From Verrucomicrobium sp. BvORR034 (lineage in GTDB: Bacteria; Verrucomicrobiota; Verrucomicrobiia; Verrucomicrobiales; Verrucomicrobiaceae), in assembly GCF_000739635.1 (NCBI RefSeq), contig NZ_BATQ01000183.1, forward strand, positions 23,210-87,209: a stretch of DNA of 64,000 nucleotides, in the 5' to 3' direction. This document shows, piece after piece, positions 1 through 10,513 of the stretch. Each line of letters begins with the position of its first letter. Position 1 is the stretch's first letter. The translations under genes were made by a program, and so were the position numbers. A model generated the notes under the pieces. It was given only the letters and a program-made list of their open reading frames with translations. It had not been told where the DNA came from and did no database searches.

Positions 1-1
1 G

Positions 2-64
2 GGCGGCAAGGCCGAGAGCGCCCGCATCCACGCCGAGAGTTTGCTGGCCGGAGCGGCAAAGTAA
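2..64 (+). CDS. C-terminal end of an unidentified upstream protein (partial)
   Basis: An open frame enters from the left edge and ends in TAA at 62-64. It encodes 20 residues ending LLAGAAK. The alanine-rich, high-GC composition fits the neighbouring coding DNA, but twenty residues are too few to name a family or be sure this is a gene end. The next gene starts about 100 bases downstream on the same strand. Confidence 0.3.
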   Translation, partial: GGKAESARIHAESLLAGAAK

Positions 65-161
65 TTGCTGCTTTGAACGCCAGCCCGTGTTGTACTGGCC
101 AAGCTAGGTGCCTGAGAATCCGGTGGTGCACGCCCCGGATGCGGGCCGTATCATTTAATTC

Positions 162-3100
162 ATGACCATGTTTGCCGCGCCCCTCGGAAAACGGAATGCC
201 CGCTCGCGGGATGGATCGACCCCGGGTGGGACCAAGGCTGGAGCACTTCCCAACGCTCGCAAGGGCACGGCAGGAGGATGGATCGCCGCACTCACCTGCG
301 CAGCAGGCCTGTCCCTGTCTCCCGCGGCAGAGACTCCCGCGGCCACCGCCGCCCCCTGGTCTGAGAAGGACGCCCGTCTGGCCAGCGAATACCTGAATCT
401 GCTGGTGGAACAACCGGAGTATGGCCGGGTGCTGGACCTCCTTTGGGACCTCTACCGCAAACACGACTCCACCGGATTCCTGCTGGAAAACATCGCCACC
501 CAGGCCAAAGCCCAGCCTCACCCCCACATCACGCTGGTCCACGCCCACCTGCTGCGGAAGGCAGGTCACAATGCAGAGGCCGCCGCCCTGTACGATGAGG
601 TGCTCAAGAAAGAGCCCAAGAATCCGCTCGTCCTCCGTGCCCGGGCCGATCTGGCGACCGAGGTGGGCGACTCCCAAATTGCCCTGGATCTCATTCAGCG
701 CCTCACCGCGCTCTTCCCGGAGAACGACTTCCAACGCATTCCCCTATTCCTGGAACAGGGGCGCCTGGCCCTGGCCCTGAACAAACCCGAGGAGGCGGCC
801 AAAGTCTGGGAACAGGCGACCAAACTCCAGCCGGAGAACACAACCCTCGTGCGGGAGGTGGCCCAGCGTCTGCTGGGCACCGGATTCTTGGAAAGGGCGC
901 TCGCGCTCTATCAACAACTGGCCCAGACCACTGATCCTGAGAAGCGCCTGGATGCCCTCCAGGATCTGGCGCGGATCGAAGAACAGGCCGACCATTTCGA
1001 GCCCGCGGCAGAAGCCCTGCGCAAGGGGCTGGCCGTGCTTCACTTTAAGGACTGGCGTTACACCCAGTTCTTTGTGCGCCTCGTCCGACTGCATGAGCGC
1101 TTTGGCCATCTGGACCAGCTCAAAGCTTCCTTGGCCAAGGAAGCCGAGATCCGCCCCGCCCAGGAGAAAGCCCTGGCAGACATGGCCCGCTTTTCCGACC
1201 TGACGGTGGATTCCGATGAGCACCTCCGCTGGCTTCGGGAGCTCGTTTCCTCCTTCCCGGACGCCACCGACTACCGCTGGCAGTTGGTGACCGCGCTGCT
1301 GGATCATGACCAGTGGCAGGAAGCCGGACAACTGGTGGATGCGCGGCTGAAAAACGACGGCACCGATCTTCCCGCCCTGGTCCAGTTGCGCTGTCTGGCG
1401 CACCTCCGCGCAGGCGAACCAGATATGGCCGTGGCCCGGCTGAGGCAGGTGCTGGACTCACAGGGCGGCACCCTGGAGGTGGAGCAGCAGGTCCTCGCGT
1501 TTGCACGGGAGAAGGCGCTGGATGAGATCGTCGAGCGCATCCTGCGCACCCGCATGGCCCGGGATCCGGACAAGGCGGAAGTGGTCTTCGAACTGGCCTC
1601 CTATCTGGTGAAACGCCAGCGGCTGGAAGACGCCCGCAAAGTGCTGAACGAATACGCGGCGGCCACCGGCATCCGCAACGAGGAGACTCAACGCCGTCTT
1701 CAAGACGTGGCCGCTTTCCTCATCACCTCCCAACAATCCGACGCGGCCGAAGAAGCCGCCCGCAGCGCCGTGAAAAAGGGCGGTGACCGGGGGGCACTCG
1801 TCCAGCTGGCTGACGTGCTCTCCCAGAAAGGCGACCACGCGGCGGCCCTGCCCCTCCTGGAAAAGGCCTGGACGCTGAGCGACTCCATCGACAAGCGGAC
1901 GGACGTGGATGAGATGATGCTTTCCATCCTCTCCGGCGAGCAGGTTCAGGAAACTTTCTCCGCGGCCGAGCCCACCGGCGAGTTCAAGATGCCCTCCATC
2001 TTCACGGGTGAGGGGTTTGGCTCCGAAGCCCCACCCATCCAGCCCAAGAAGGGCATCCCTGAGCCCGTGGCAGAATACGCCGCCGGGCTGGTGCTCCGCC
2101 TGGGAGCCATGCGCCAGACCGCCATGCAGGGTGTCACCCTCCTGCCTGTGCAGTGGGCCCGGGACTGGGTGAGCCCGCTCGCCGGGCTGCTGCCCAACTC
2201 TGACGGGGAGGTCCGGCCGGAACTGCTCCACCGCATCGCCTGGTGGTGCCTCCGGGCCGACCAGTACGACATGGCCTACGCCGTCCTCGCGCGGCTGCAC
2301 TTCGACGCCGCCGGGCGCTGGCAGCCGGCACCGGTGGAGACGGAGAAGTTGCTCCTCGAACTGGCCCGGGCAGACCAGAACATCCTTCTGGCCCTGCGGC
2401 AGCTTCGTCTGCTGGCGGACATCGATCCAGACAACCGGTTCAGCCACCTGTTGCGTCTGGCGGAGATGGAGGGCAAGCGCGAGAACCAGCGGGGACTGGA
2501 TGTGGCCATCCACATCATGGAGGACCTGCTGCGCTCCGATCCGTTGAATGAGTCCATCATCTCCATGCTGGCTCCGCTGTATCTTGAGGATGGCCGGCGT
2601 GAAGACGCCACCGCCATCTGGGAGAAAGCTGCGCGGGATGCCAGAGGCACCGCGGCGGGGCCGCTTCTGGAGCGCTATGCCGAGGTGCTGGTGTCCCAGC
2701 GTAAGTTCAAGGAATTTACCGATGTACAGATGCGTCTGCTGGAGAACGAGGCCGACGTGAAGCGCCGGCGGGAGATCTTCCAGCGGGCGGTAGAGCGCCT
2801 CATGTGGGCGGACATTGTGCAGGGCACCCTGCCCGATGACCAGGTGCAGCTTCGTCTGAAGCTGCTGCTCTCCGCGCTGGAGGAGCGGTCCCGCCGCGCC
2901 CCGTTTGACGGATTCTGGCATGAGGCGCTTGCTGCCGTGTACGAGCGCCAGGGCGATGCCACCCGGGCGTTCGAGGAAATGAAGCACGCCTACTACACCG
3001 CACCGGAGACCCCCTTCTCCCTGGAGCAGCTGCGAGCGGCGGCGATGCGGGTGGGCGACATCAAGAGCGCCATCTACTTCCAAAAACAGATTGCCGCCGC

Positions 3101-6100
3101 GGCCTCGGCCAAGTCCGGTGCCGAGGAGTGGCGCGAGCTGGTGGAACTGCTGGAGCAGGACTTCCGCATGGTGGAGGCAGACCAGGCCCGTCGCCGTCTG
3201 GAGGCCAAGTTCTCCCAGGATTCTGCCGCTCTCGAAGAACTGGCCCGCTACTACGTGGAGACTGGTCAGGAAGAGGCTGCCCGCCGCGTGCAGGAGCAGG
3301 TGGCCCGGGTCCGGTCCTGGGACGTAAAGAATCTGCTGCGTCTGGCCCTACAGCAAAAGCAGTTGGGGGACAATAAAGCTGCCCAGCGCACGCTGCGACA
3401 AGTGCTGGGTGCCGCCCCGCCCCCGGAACCGAAGAAGACCGACAACGTAGCAGTGGAGCGCCTGCCCTGGCCGCTCATGGATGGCCGCAAAGGGGCTGCC
3501 ACCGCGCCCACCACCCTGCTCAGCGCCCTGGACAACGTCCCGGGCCTGGAGCAGTCGGAACGCGACCGCCTTCGTCTGTTCCTGACAATGCCACGGGGGG
3601 AGTTCTCCGAGGTGCCTGACGATGTGAGTGCGATCCGGTTGCGGGCCGTGGAAGAGCTGGCACGTATGCACGCCGGAAAGACTGGCTGGGCTCAACTGGC
3701 CCCGGGCGCCGTGCTCTCGGAGATGGAGAAGGCTTGGGCCCTGTTTTACATGGGCGATGGACCCGGATTCCGGGCCGTGCTCGCGCAGAAAGCCAGCAAA
3801 TCAGACTCCCTTGAACTGCGCTTCCTCAAGGTCTGGATGGGACTGCGCTCCCACGGCATGGCTGACATGCTAGCCTGGGCCCGCCAGAAGGGCGTGGGCG
3901 AAGCGGCGATGCAACAGCGCAAGGGGCTGCTCCAGGCAGCCACCCATCTGCTGGCGGAAGACGAGATGTTCGAGTTCACCCCCGGCGATCTCATTGCGCT
4001 CGGGAAATCGGGGCTGCTGAGTAACATTGAGCTCATCGACATCGCCCGGAAACTGGAGAGCCGGCAGCGCTATCCCCTCTCCATTGAACTGCGTCTGCTC
4101 GCACTGGAACGCGATCCCACCCCACAACCGGTGGATGTCCTGTTCATCGCCAATCTTGCGGAAGTGATGGGCAGAACCGCTGCACAAAAGCAGTACCTGA
4201 CGTTGGCCTGGAGCATGCCGGTCAAAGCCGGGCCCCCGCAAGCGTTCGACCCCTTCCTTTACAGTTTTGTCAGGCTGTTGCGTCTTTGTGAGACCCCGGT
4301 TGAGCGCGAGCGGCTGATCCGCCAGAGCTGGGCGAGGCTCCGGGCCCTGCCTCCTTCGGGTCAGGGCACTCTGCGTGAGACCATCGTGCTCGGCACCGTG
4401 GGTGCGGAGCAGGCAGCGGCAGTGGAGATGGCAGCTTACTTCAGCAATGGATTCCTGGCGGCCCAGGCCTTTGTGGAGCCCATGCTGGGCGGCAGGCTGC
4501 CCCCCGGTGCCCAGGCACCCGGCCCAAGAATCGACGAGACCACCCATCTCCGGCACTACTGGGACGACCTGAGGGAATGGGGCGATCTCATCCGTCAGGA
4601 AGGCTTGGCGGGCCCACTCGTGCAGGTGGAGCGCACCTTGGATCAGCGTTTGGGCGGCGTGCCGCTCGGACCGAAATCCAACTACGAGTTCGGCGTCTGG
4701 CGCAATCTCACCCTGACACGGAGGATGAGACCGGTCAGCTATCCGGAGCGGGTGCGCATGCTCAAGGAATTCCTGGAGGCGGATGACCAGGTGGACACTC
4801 TGCTGGAGTTGGGCCCGTTCCTTGAATCTCAAGGATTCGCGAGAGAATGCATGGAGGTGTATCGCCGCCTGCCCCAGCGCGCCCCGTCCAACGTGGAATA
4901 CTGCGAGCAGTACCTGCGCGTGGCGGAGAACTCCTGGGAATGCGAGGCCGCCATCCCCTTCATCGAGAAGCTCTTTGTCGCGGAGCCCCAGTTCAAACCG
5001 CAGAACCTTGCCGAAGGGCTGCTGGAAGAGAAGCACGCCCGGTTCCTGGCTCGTCTGCACGATGTGACCCGCCTCCGGATGCTCTCCTTCCGTGGCTCGG
5101 CGAGCGTCAAACCCATGCTGGGCAGGGTGCCAGATGAGGTGCCCTACCTGCGGGAACTCGCCCAGTTGCTGGAACGACTGAATGACAAGCCCGGAGCCCT
5201 CGCGGCTTGGGAGCAACTCTACAGCTTGTGGCCCCAGGACATGGACGGCGCGCTTCATGCCGCCACCATCCTGGCCGAGCAGGGCAACAAGACCCGGGCG
5301 TTGGAATTGCTTCGCAAGGTGGACTACACGAACCTTTGGAATGACCCCATCCGGGAGTCTCTGCTGCTGAGGGTGAAGCTTGCCGCGTCCATCAGCCTTT
5401 GGGATGAGGTCCGCCTCATGATGAACGTGGTCACCGGCACCGCGGGTGGCAAGAACGGCACTGTGCCGCACACGCCCAGCGTGATCGCCATCAGCAAGGT
5501 GCTCGTGGACCATGACCGCCGGAGTGAGGCCCAGAGTCTCCTTCTGCGAGCTGAGCGGGCTTCCAAGGACACGCTCGACCGCTTCCGCCTGCGTCTCACC
5601 CAGCTGAAGCTGGCCGCGGAGGATCCCACCTGGTCCCCCTCTCGCGATGTCGCCCGAATCCACAGCCTGTTGCTGCTGGAGAACCTGGAGCCCGAATCCA
5701 TGAGCGAGTTTACCGCTTTTCTCACCAAGGAAGCCGCAGGCTCACGCGCCGCCGCCTGGGTGGAAGTGCTCAAGGGGTGCCCCGCGCAGGGCACGACTCC
5801 GGCGGTGGCTTTCTGCAGCCTCGCTCGCCGACTCTCCGAGGCAGATGTGCTGCCCAGACTGGTACGCCCCTGGCAGGAGGCCTCCTCCAAGACGGCCATG
5901 ATCCAACGTCTGGCGGTTCAGACCCTCCTGGTTCAAGACCGGCCCCAGTGGGCCCGGCAGGTCGCTCTCACGGGCGAGGGTCGCGCCCTGGCCGATTCGC
6001 CCGTGATGGTGGAGGTGTTTGCCGCCCTCAAGGACGAGCACAGTATGAAGGAACTCTTTGCCCGCGCGGTCCGCATGGCCTTCCCGGGAGGAAGTGACAC

Positions 6101-6452
6101 GCAGGCCTTTGCCGAGGTCTTTGCCAAGACGGGTAGCACGGGTCTGGCGGATGAATTCTACGGACTGGCCATCGACCGCCTGCGTTCCAAAGGAGAGTCT
6201 CTGCCGAAGTTGGTGCAGAGCTACGCGCAATTTCTCATCGGGCAGCATCGGTACGAGGAGGCTGAATCGGTGCTCCTGATTGAACATCAGGGCATGACTG
6301 AGGGTCTGCCCGCTCTCCTGCTCGAACTGTATCGGGGCTGGAACAAGCTTGACCGCCTTCCTCAAGAGCTGGCAAAATTCCACCTCCCCGACGGGATCAT
6401 CAGTGAAGTGCTCTTCCTACGGCAGAGCCAGACCCCCCTTCCCCCTACATGA
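162..6452 (+). CDS. Giant exported tetratricopeptide-repeat (TPR) protein, 2096 aa
   Basis: Almost the whole protein is helical TPR-like sequence, with repeated patterns such as GHNAEAAALYDEVLKKEP and frequent A-x-x-x-Y/W-x-x-L-x-x-x-P spacing. This suggests a very long superhelical scaffold for protein-protein contacts. The N-terminus has an Arg/Lys-rich stretch (residues 10-34), then a hydrophobic segment (about 40-55) followed by an Ala-rich stretch. That resembles a signal peptide with an over-long n-region, so an envelope or periplasmic location is inferred. ATG codons at 162 and 168 are equivalent choices; neither has a Shine-Dalgarno sequence. The stop overlaps the start of the next gene by 4 bases. 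No catalytic motif was seen, and the specific role is unknown. Confidence 0.85.
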   Translation: MTMFAAPLGKRNARSRDGSTPGGTKAGALPNARKGTAGGWIAALTCAAGLSLSPAAETPAATAAPWSEKDARLASEYLNLLVEQPEYGRVLDLLWDLYRKHDSTGFLLENIATQAKAQPHPHITLVHAHLLRKAGHNAEAAALYDEVLKKEPKNPLVLRARADLATEVGDSQIALDLIQRLTALFPENDFQRIPLFLEQGRLALALNKPEEAAKVWEQATKLQPENTTLVREVAQRLLGTGFLERALALYQQLAQTTDPEKRLDALQDLARIEEQADHFEPAAEALRKGLAVLHFKDWRYTQFFVRLVRLHERFGHLDQLKASLAKEAEIRPAQEKALADMARFSDLTVDSDEHLRWLRELVSSFPDATDYRWQLVTALLDHDQWQEAGQLVDARLKNDGTDLPALVQLRCLAHLRAGEPDMAVARLRQVLDSQGGTLEVEQQVLAFAREKALDEIVERILRTRMARDPDKAEVVFELASYLVKRQRLEDARKVLNEYAAATGIRNEETQRRLQDVAAFLITSQQSDAAEEAARSAVKKGGDRGALVQLADVLSQKGDHAAALPLLEKAWTLSDSIDKRTDVDEMMLSILSGEQVQETFSAAEPTGEFKMPSIFTGEGFGSEAPPIQPKKGIPEPVAEYAAGLVLRLGAMRQTAMQGVTLLPVQWARDWVSPLAGLLPNSDGEVRPELLHRIAWWCLRADQYDMAYAVLARLHFDAAGRWQPAPVETEKLLLELARADQNILLALRQLRLLADIDPDNRFSHLLRLAEMEGKRENQRGLDVAIHIMEDLLRSDPLNESIISMLAPLYLEDGRREDATAIWEKAARDARGTAAGPLLERYAEVLVSQRKFKEFTDVQMRLLENEADVKRRREIFQRAVERLMWADIVQGTLPDDQVQLRLKLLLSALEERSRRAPFDGFWHEALAAVYERQGDATRAFEEMKHAYYTAPETPFSLEQLRAAAMRVGDIKSAIYFQKQIAAAASAKSGAEEWRELVELLEQDFRMVEADQARRRLEAKFSQDSAALEELARYYVETGQEEAARRVQEQVARVRSWDVKNLLRLALQQKQLGDNKAAQRTLRQVLGAAPPPEPKKTDNVAVERLPWPLMDGRKGAATAPTTLLSALDNVPGLEQSERDRLRLFLTMPRGEFSEVPDDVSAIRLRAVEELARMHAGKTGWAQLAPGAVLSEMEKAWALFYMGDGPGFRAVLAQKASKSDSLELRFLKVWMGLRSHGMADMLAWARQKGVGEAAMQQRKGLLQAATHLLAEDEMFEFTPGDLIALGKSGLLSNIELIDIARKLESRQRYPLSIELRLLALERDPTPQPVDVLFIANLAEVMGRTAAQKQYLTLAWSMPVKAGPPQAFDPFLYSFVRLLRLCETPVERERLIRQSWARLRALPPSGQGTLRETIVLGTVGAEQAAAVEMAAYFSNGFLAAQAFVEPMLGGRLPPGAQAPGPRIDETTHLRHYWDDLREWGDLIRQEGLAGPLVQVERTLDQRLGGVPLGPKSNYEFGVWRNLTLTRRMRPVSYPERVRMLKEFLEADDQVDTLLELGPFLESQGFARECMEVYRRLPQRAPSNVEYCEQYLRVAENSWECEAAIPFIEKLFVAEPQFKPQNLAEGLLEEKHARFLARLHDVTRLRMLSFRGSASVKPMLGRVPDEVPYLRELAQLLERLNDKPGALAAWEQLYSLWPQDMDGALHAATILAEQGNKTRALELLRKVDYTNLWNDPIRESLLLRVKLAASISLWDEVRLMMNVVTGTAGGKNGTVPHTPSVIAISKVLVDHDRRSEAQSLLLRAERASKDTLDRFRLRLTQLKLAAEDPTWSPSRDVARIHSLLLLENLEPESMSEFTAFLTKEAAGSRAAAWVEVLKGCPAQGTTPAVAFCSLARRLSEADVLPRLVRPWQEASSKTAMIQRLAVQTLLVQDRPQWARQVALTGEGRALADSPVMVEVFAALKDEHSMKELFARAVRMAFPGGSDTQAFAEVFAKTGSTGLADEFYGLAIDRLRSKGESLPKLVQSYAQFLIGQHRYEEAESVLLIEHQGMTEGLPALLLELYRGWNKLDRLPQELAKFHLPDGIISEVLFLRQSQTPLPPT

Positions 6453-7027
6453 AGCACCTTTCCCTCGTCCCTCTCTTCAGCACCGTGCTGCTTTGTCTCC
6501 TGCCGTGTGCCTGCGCCAGCAAAAGCCAGGGATCCCAGGCAGTCGGAAAGAAGGAGAAACTGGGCCCGACCATGGCGGAACGCATGGGAAAGTGGGACAT
6601 GGGCAAGCGCAGCAACTTTGAAAAGAGCCTGGGCACGGCGGGTGCCAACAAGGACTTCAAGACCTCAAACTTCCACCGCCAGAAGGACTTCAACACCGGT
6701 TCTGCCTTCTCAGGGGGCAATGACAAATTCAATGCCAAGAGCTTCGGTCAGTCGAACAAGACTGCGTATGACCGTAATAAGGTCTTCTCCGGCGCGGACG
6801 ACAAGAGCAAGCTGGGCAACAGCACCTACAAGACGGGCGAAAGCCGCTTCTCCCGGGACGAGGTCCGGGACTCTGACAAGACGTCCTCCCTGGATGACGA
6901 TGTCTTCCGCACGCACGACAATCGCATGGGCACCAAAGGCCTGGAGAACAGCAAACGACCGGTCGTGGAACAGCGTGGTCCGGACTACTCTGAGAGCCAG
7001 ATCCGCTCCCTCCTCAACAAAGGTTGA
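6449..7027 (+). CDS. Putative lipoprotein, Lys/Asp/Phe-rich, 192 aa
   Basis: The N-terminus is a short basic start and a leucine-rich core ending LLPCACASK, so Cys22 (or Cys20) is the likely lipidated residue. The mature part is low-complexity and hydrophilic, with recurring short blocks built around Phe: NFEKS, DFKTSNF, DFNTGSAF, KFNAKSF, VFSG, RFSRD. This suggests an unfolded or repeat-type envelope linker. The gene starts within the stop of the giant TPR gene (ATGA at 6449-6452), so the two are probably co-translated and may act together. No known family was recognised. Confidence 0.7.
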   Translation: MKHLSLVPLFSTVLLCLLPCACASKSQGSQAVGKKEKLGPTMAERMGKWDMGKRSNFEKSLGTAGANKDFKTSNFHRQKDFNTGSAFSGGNDKFNAKSFGQSNKTAYDRNKVFSGADDKSKLGNSTYKTGESRFSRDEVRDSDKTSSLDDDVFRTHDNRMGTKGLENSKRPVVEQRGPDYSESQIRSLLNKG

Positions 7028-7091
7028 TGGAGTGAGCAGCAAGTCGTTTGACGCACTGGGAGCCCCAAGGAATCATGGCTCCTGACCCCTC

Positions 7092-7766
7092 ATGCGTACC
7101 TTTGCCATCGGTGACATTCACGGCTGCCAGACTGCTCTCCAGGTCCTGGACGAGCAGCTGAACTTTGGAACGGACGATGTCATCGTCACGCTGGGGGACT
7201 ATGTGGATCGCGGACCCGACACCTGCGGGGTCATCGATCACCTGCTGGGCCTCTCCAAACGGGCCACCTTGGTGCCCCTGCGGGGCAACCACGAGGTGAT
7301 GATGCTCAAGTCCCGCACCGACTGGCGGACGCTGGATGCCTGGAAGGATTGCGGCGGGACCGAGACCCTGGCCTCCTATGGCACCACCCTGCTGGAAGAC
7401 GTGCCGGAACACCACTGGGCCTTCCTGGAATCCACCCTTCCGTGGCACGAAACGGCCACGGACATCTTCGTTCACGCCAATCTCCGGGCCCATCTGCCTC
7501 TCGACCAGCAGTCTGAGAACGTGATCTACTGGGAGCGCCTCATCATCTGCCACCCGCACATTTCCGGCCGCCGCATGATCTGCGGCCACACCCCGCAACA
7601 CGAAGGGGTGCCGCTCAACTTTGGCTACGCCGTGGGGATCGATACCTACGCCTACGGCACCGGCTGGCTCACCTGTCTGGACGTGGATTCCCAGGATGGC
7701 ACCTACTGGCAGGCCAATCAGTTGGGGGAGTTTCGCACCGGAAAGCTCATTCCGGTGGGCCGGTAG
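7092..7766 (+). CDS. PPP-type metallophosphoesterase (Ser/Thr phosphatase family)
   Basis: The three signature blocks of the calcineurin-like PPP family are present: GDIHG (residues 7-11), GDYVDRG (35-41) and RGNHE (64-68). A later CGHTP supplies a downstream metal-binding histidine. The length (224 aa) matches bacterial PrpA/PrpB-type phosphatases and symmetrical Ap4A hydrolases of this superfamily. It is probably a cytoplasmic two-metal enzyme acting on phosphoproteins or dinucleotide polyphosphates; the sequence alone does not decide between them. It lies 64 bases after the lipoprotein gene and converges on the LysR gene, with only 2 bases between stop codons. Confidence 0.85.
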   Translation: MRTFAIGDIHGCQTALQVLDEQLNFGTDDVIVTLGDYVDRGPDTCGVIDHLLGLSKRATLVPLRGNHEVMMLKSRTDWRTLDAWKDCGGTETLASYGTTLLEDVPEHHWAFLESTLPWHETATDIFVHANLRAHLPLDQQSENVIYWERLIICHPHISGRRMICGHTPQHEGVPLNFGYAVGIDTYAYGTGWLTCLDVDSQDGTYWQANQLGEFRTGKLIPVGR

Positions 7767-7768
7767 GC

Positions 7769-8680
7769 TCATTCGGGGGACAGCAGTTCCAAAAAGGCCT
7801 TCATGGCGGGCGATGTGGACCCGCCTGACGGGTGGGCAAACACATGCGTGATCACGGGTGCCTCCTTGAGCCGCACCACCTCCACGCTCCCTCCCAGCAC
7901 ATGGGCCAGGCTTTCCGGAAGAAAGGCCACGCCTGAGCCCGCCGCCACCATCACCGCCACCGCCTGCGCCCGGGGGGATTCCAGGACAATCCGGAGCCGG
8001 AACCCTGCTGCTGAGCACAGTTCCCTCAGCAGAGTGGCAAAGACCGGGGCCGCCTCACTGGAAACCGCGACAAACGGCTCCTGGGCAAACTCCTTGATGG
8101 AAACCGGTTTGCGGGATGAGTTGGACCCGCCTGTGCCCAATCTGTGACCGGATGGGACAAAGGCCACGAGTGGTTCCTCCCGCCAGGGCACATGCTGCAT
8201 GCCAGCTGGGCGGTCTTTCTCGTCAGGCATCAGCCCGACGAACCCACCATCCAGCGTGCCCTGCATCATCCCCGACCACTGCTCTGCAGGCGGCATGTCA
8301 TGGAGCATCACTTGCACCTGAGGATGCAGTTGGCGGAAGCGCCGGAAGGTCTCCACCAGCTTTTCACTTAAAACTGCACTGACAAATCCGAGACGCAGAC
8401 GGGCCGTCTCGCCCTGCACCTGCCGACGCACCGCCTCCCCCGCTCGGAGCAACTGAGGCAAAATCCCCCGAGTCTCCTCCTGAAATACCGCCCCGGCAGC
8501 CGTCAGCGCCACCCCTTTCTGGGACCGCTCAAACAATGGCGCGCCAATTTTCTCCTCCAGCACCCGGATATGCCGGGAAAGCGGCGGCTGGGCCAAATGC
8601 AGCCGGCGGGCCGCGCGCGTGAACGAGAGCTCCTCGGCTACCGCCACGAAGCACTCCAGTTCCCGTAAGGAATAGTCCAT
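7769..8680 (-). CDS. LysR-family transcriptional regulator
   Basis: 303 aa, the usual LTTR length. Residues 1-60 form the winged helix-turn-helix (LRELECFVAVAEELSFTRAA, then LHLAQPPLSRHIRVLEEKIG). The remainder is the two-lobed effector-binding domain. The gene is divergent from ilvD with 141 bases between the start codons, the classic arrangement in which an LTTR controls its neighbour and itself. Regulation of ilvD or branched-chain amino acid synthesis is an inference from position only. Confidence 0.92.
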   Translation of the reverse strand: MDYSLRELECFVAVAEELSFTRAARRLHLAQPPLSRHIRVLEEKIGAPLFERSQKGVALTAAGAVFQEETRGILPQLLRAGEAVRRQVQGETARLRLGFVSAVLSEKLVETFRRFRQLHPQVQVMLHDMPPAEQWSGMMQGTLDGGFVGLMPDEKDRPAGMQHVPWREEPLVAFVPSGHRLGTGGSNSSRKPVSIKEFAQEPFVAVSSEAAPVFATLLRELCSAAGFRLRIVLESPRAQAVAVMVAAGSGVAFLPESLAHVLGGSVEVVRLKEAPVITHVFAHPSGGSTSPAMKAFLELLSPE

Positions 8681-8723
8681 ATCAAAACGGTATCATAGCA
8701 CGACCAAAGCCGTCATTCCAATA

Positions 8724-8734
8724 TGGCAATGCCA
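8724..8734. promoter_or_regulatory. Possible operator in the LysR-ilvD intergenic region
   Basis: The 141-base divergent spacer (8681-8821) contains a short perfect dyad, TGGC-AAT-GCCA. LysR-family proteins typically bind interrupted dyads in such spacers, so this is a plausible but weak candidate. The rest is pyrimidine-rich towards ilvD, with no Shine-Dalgarno sequence before its ATG. Confidence 0.25.
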
Positions 8735-8821
8735 GGCCAGTTTCTACTCATCCACACCTCTGCTCTTCGCCCCCTCCCTCATCACTTCTAACCCTTAACT
8801 CCTCCCCCCCTGCTGCCTTCC

Positions 8822-10498
8822 ATGAATTCCCACACCATCAAAAAAGGCGCCCACCGCGCCCCACACCGCAGCCTCCTCCGTGCCACGGGGGCCATTCAGA
8901 GCGAAGCTGACTGGGACAAGCCCTTCATCGCCATTGCGAACTCCTTTGTGCAGATCATCCCCGGTCACGCCCATCTGGACGTGGTGGGACGCAAGGTGCG
9001 TGAGGCAGTGCGAGCTGCCGGGGGCGTGCCGTTTGAGTTCAACACCATCGGGGTGGATGACGGCATCGCCATGGGCCATGGCGGCATGAAGTACTCACTC
9101 GCCTCCCGCGAGATCATCGCCGACAGCGTGGAGACGATGCTCCGCGCCCATTGCTTCGACGGCATGGTGTGCATCCCCAACTGCGACAAGATCGTGCCAG
9201 GCATGCTCATGGCCACGGCCCGCGTGGATATTCCCACCGTGTTCGTTTCCGGCGGCCCCATGAAGGCGGGGATTCAACCCTCCACCGGCAAGGCCCTGAA
9301 CCTGACCTCCGTGTTTGAAGCAGTGGGTGCCCTTTCCGCCGATCGCATCACGGAAGAGGAACTAACCGAGATCGAGCAGCATGCCTGCCCCACCTGCGGC
9401 TCGTGCTCAGGCATGTTTACCGCGAACTCCATGAACTGCCTCTCGGAAGCGCTCGGCCTGGCCCTGCCGGGCAACGGTTCCATCCTGGCCACGGACCCGG
9501 CACGAGACCGCCTCTTTGCCGAAGCGGGCCGCACGGTGGTGGAGCTGGTGAAACACAACCTGCGCCCTTCCCACATCCTCACCCGTCAGGCGTTTGAAAA
9601 CGCCCTGGCGCTGGACATGGCCATGGGTGGGTCTTCCAACACCGTGCTGCATACGCTGGCCATCGCCCGGGAGGCCGGTGTGCCTTTGACCATGGCGGAC
9701 TTCAACACCTTCAGTGATCGCGTGCCCCACCTCTGCAAGGTGGCTCCGTCTGGTATCCATCACATGGAGGACATCGACCGTGCCGGCGGTATTTCCGCGA
9801 TCCTCAAAGCCCTGAGCCGCAAGCCGGGCGTGCTTCATCTCAATGCCCTGACCGTGACCGGCCGCACCCTGGGGCAGACCATCGCCAATGCGGAAGTGAA
9901 GGATGCCGACGTGATCCGTCCTATTGAAAACGCCTACTCGGAACGGGGCGGGTTGGCGGTGCTCTTTGGCAACCTGGCTCCCAACGGCAGCGTGGTAAAG
10001 GCCGCGGGCGTGTCGCCTTCCATGATGAAGTTCACCGGTCCTGCAGTGATCTTTGAATCCCAAGACGAGGCCAACCAGGGCATCCTCACCGGCAAAGTGA
10101 AGGCAGGTGACGTGGTGGTGATTCGCTATGAAGGCCCTCGCGGCGGTCCGGGCATGCAGGAAATGCTCGCTCCCACCGCCGCGATTGCCGGTCGCGGCCT
10201 GGGCGATTCCGTGGCTCTCATCACCGATGGTCGTTTCTCTGGTGCCACCCGCGGCGGTTCGATTGGTCACGTTTCCCCAGAAGCCGCTGCCGGAGGCCCC
10301 ATCGCCCTGGTGGAACCGGGAGATCTCATCGAGATCGACATCCCCGCTCGCAGCATGAACCTCCTGGTGGATGATGCCACCCTGGCCGAACGCCGCGCCC
10401 AATGGCAGCCGCCCCAGCCGAAAGTGGCAGCGAGGGGCTATTTGGCCAGGTATGCCAAGCTGGTGAACAGCGCGGACACGGGCGCGGTGCTGGAGTAA
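8822..10498 (+). CDS. ilvD: Dihydroxy-acid dehydratase
   Basis: This enzyme dehydrates 2,3-dihydroxy-isovalerate and 2,3-dihydroxy-3-methylvalerate to the 2-keto acids in valine, isoleucine and leucine synthesis. The 558-residue length is standard. Hallmarks are [12 protein letters not shown] (about 117-128), the cluster motif [11 protein letters not shown] (189-199), [10 protein letters not shown], and the C-terminal GGPGMQEM and DGRFSG blocks. Where many plant and actinobacterial [2Fe-2S] enzymes carry a third cysteine (PCN), this protein reads IPGHAHLD. It therefore resembles the E. coli-type protein with an oxygen-labile [4Fe-4S] cluster; that point is inference. The gene is divergent from a LysR gene and stands alone, with no other ilv gene in the window. 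Confidence 0.97.
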   Translation: MNSHTIKKGAHRAPHRSLLRATGAIQSEADWDKPFIAIANSFVQIIPGHAHLDVVGRKVREAVRAAGGVPFEFNTIGVDDGIAMGHGGMKYSLASREIIADSVETMLRAHCFDGMVCIPNCDKIVPGMLMATARVDIPTVFVSGGPMKAGIQPSTGKALNLTSVFEAVGALSADRITEEELTEIEQHACPTCGSCSGMFTANSMNCLSEALGLALPGNGSILATDPARDRLFAEAGRTVVELVKHNLRPSHILTRQAFENALALDMAMGGSSNTVLHTLAIAREAGVPLTMADFNTFSDRVPHLCKVAPSGIHHMEDIDRAGGISAILKALSRKPGVLHLNALTVTGRTLGQTIANAEVKDADVIRPIENAYSERGGLAVLFGNLAPNGSVVKAAGVSPSMMKFTGPAVIFESQDEANQGILTGKVKAGDVVVIRYEGPRGGPGMQEMLAPTAAIAGRGLGDSVALITDGRFSGATRGGSIGHVSPEAAAGGPIALVEPGDLIEIDIPARSMNLLVDDATLAERRAQWQPPQPKVAARGYLARYAKLVNSADTGAVLE

Positions 10499-10513
10499 AC
10501 AATCTTTCGCGGG

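Noticed and set aside
1458..3083. 541-codon minus-strand frame inside the giant TPR gene
   Set aside because: Shadow of continuous TPR coding sequence on the plus strand.
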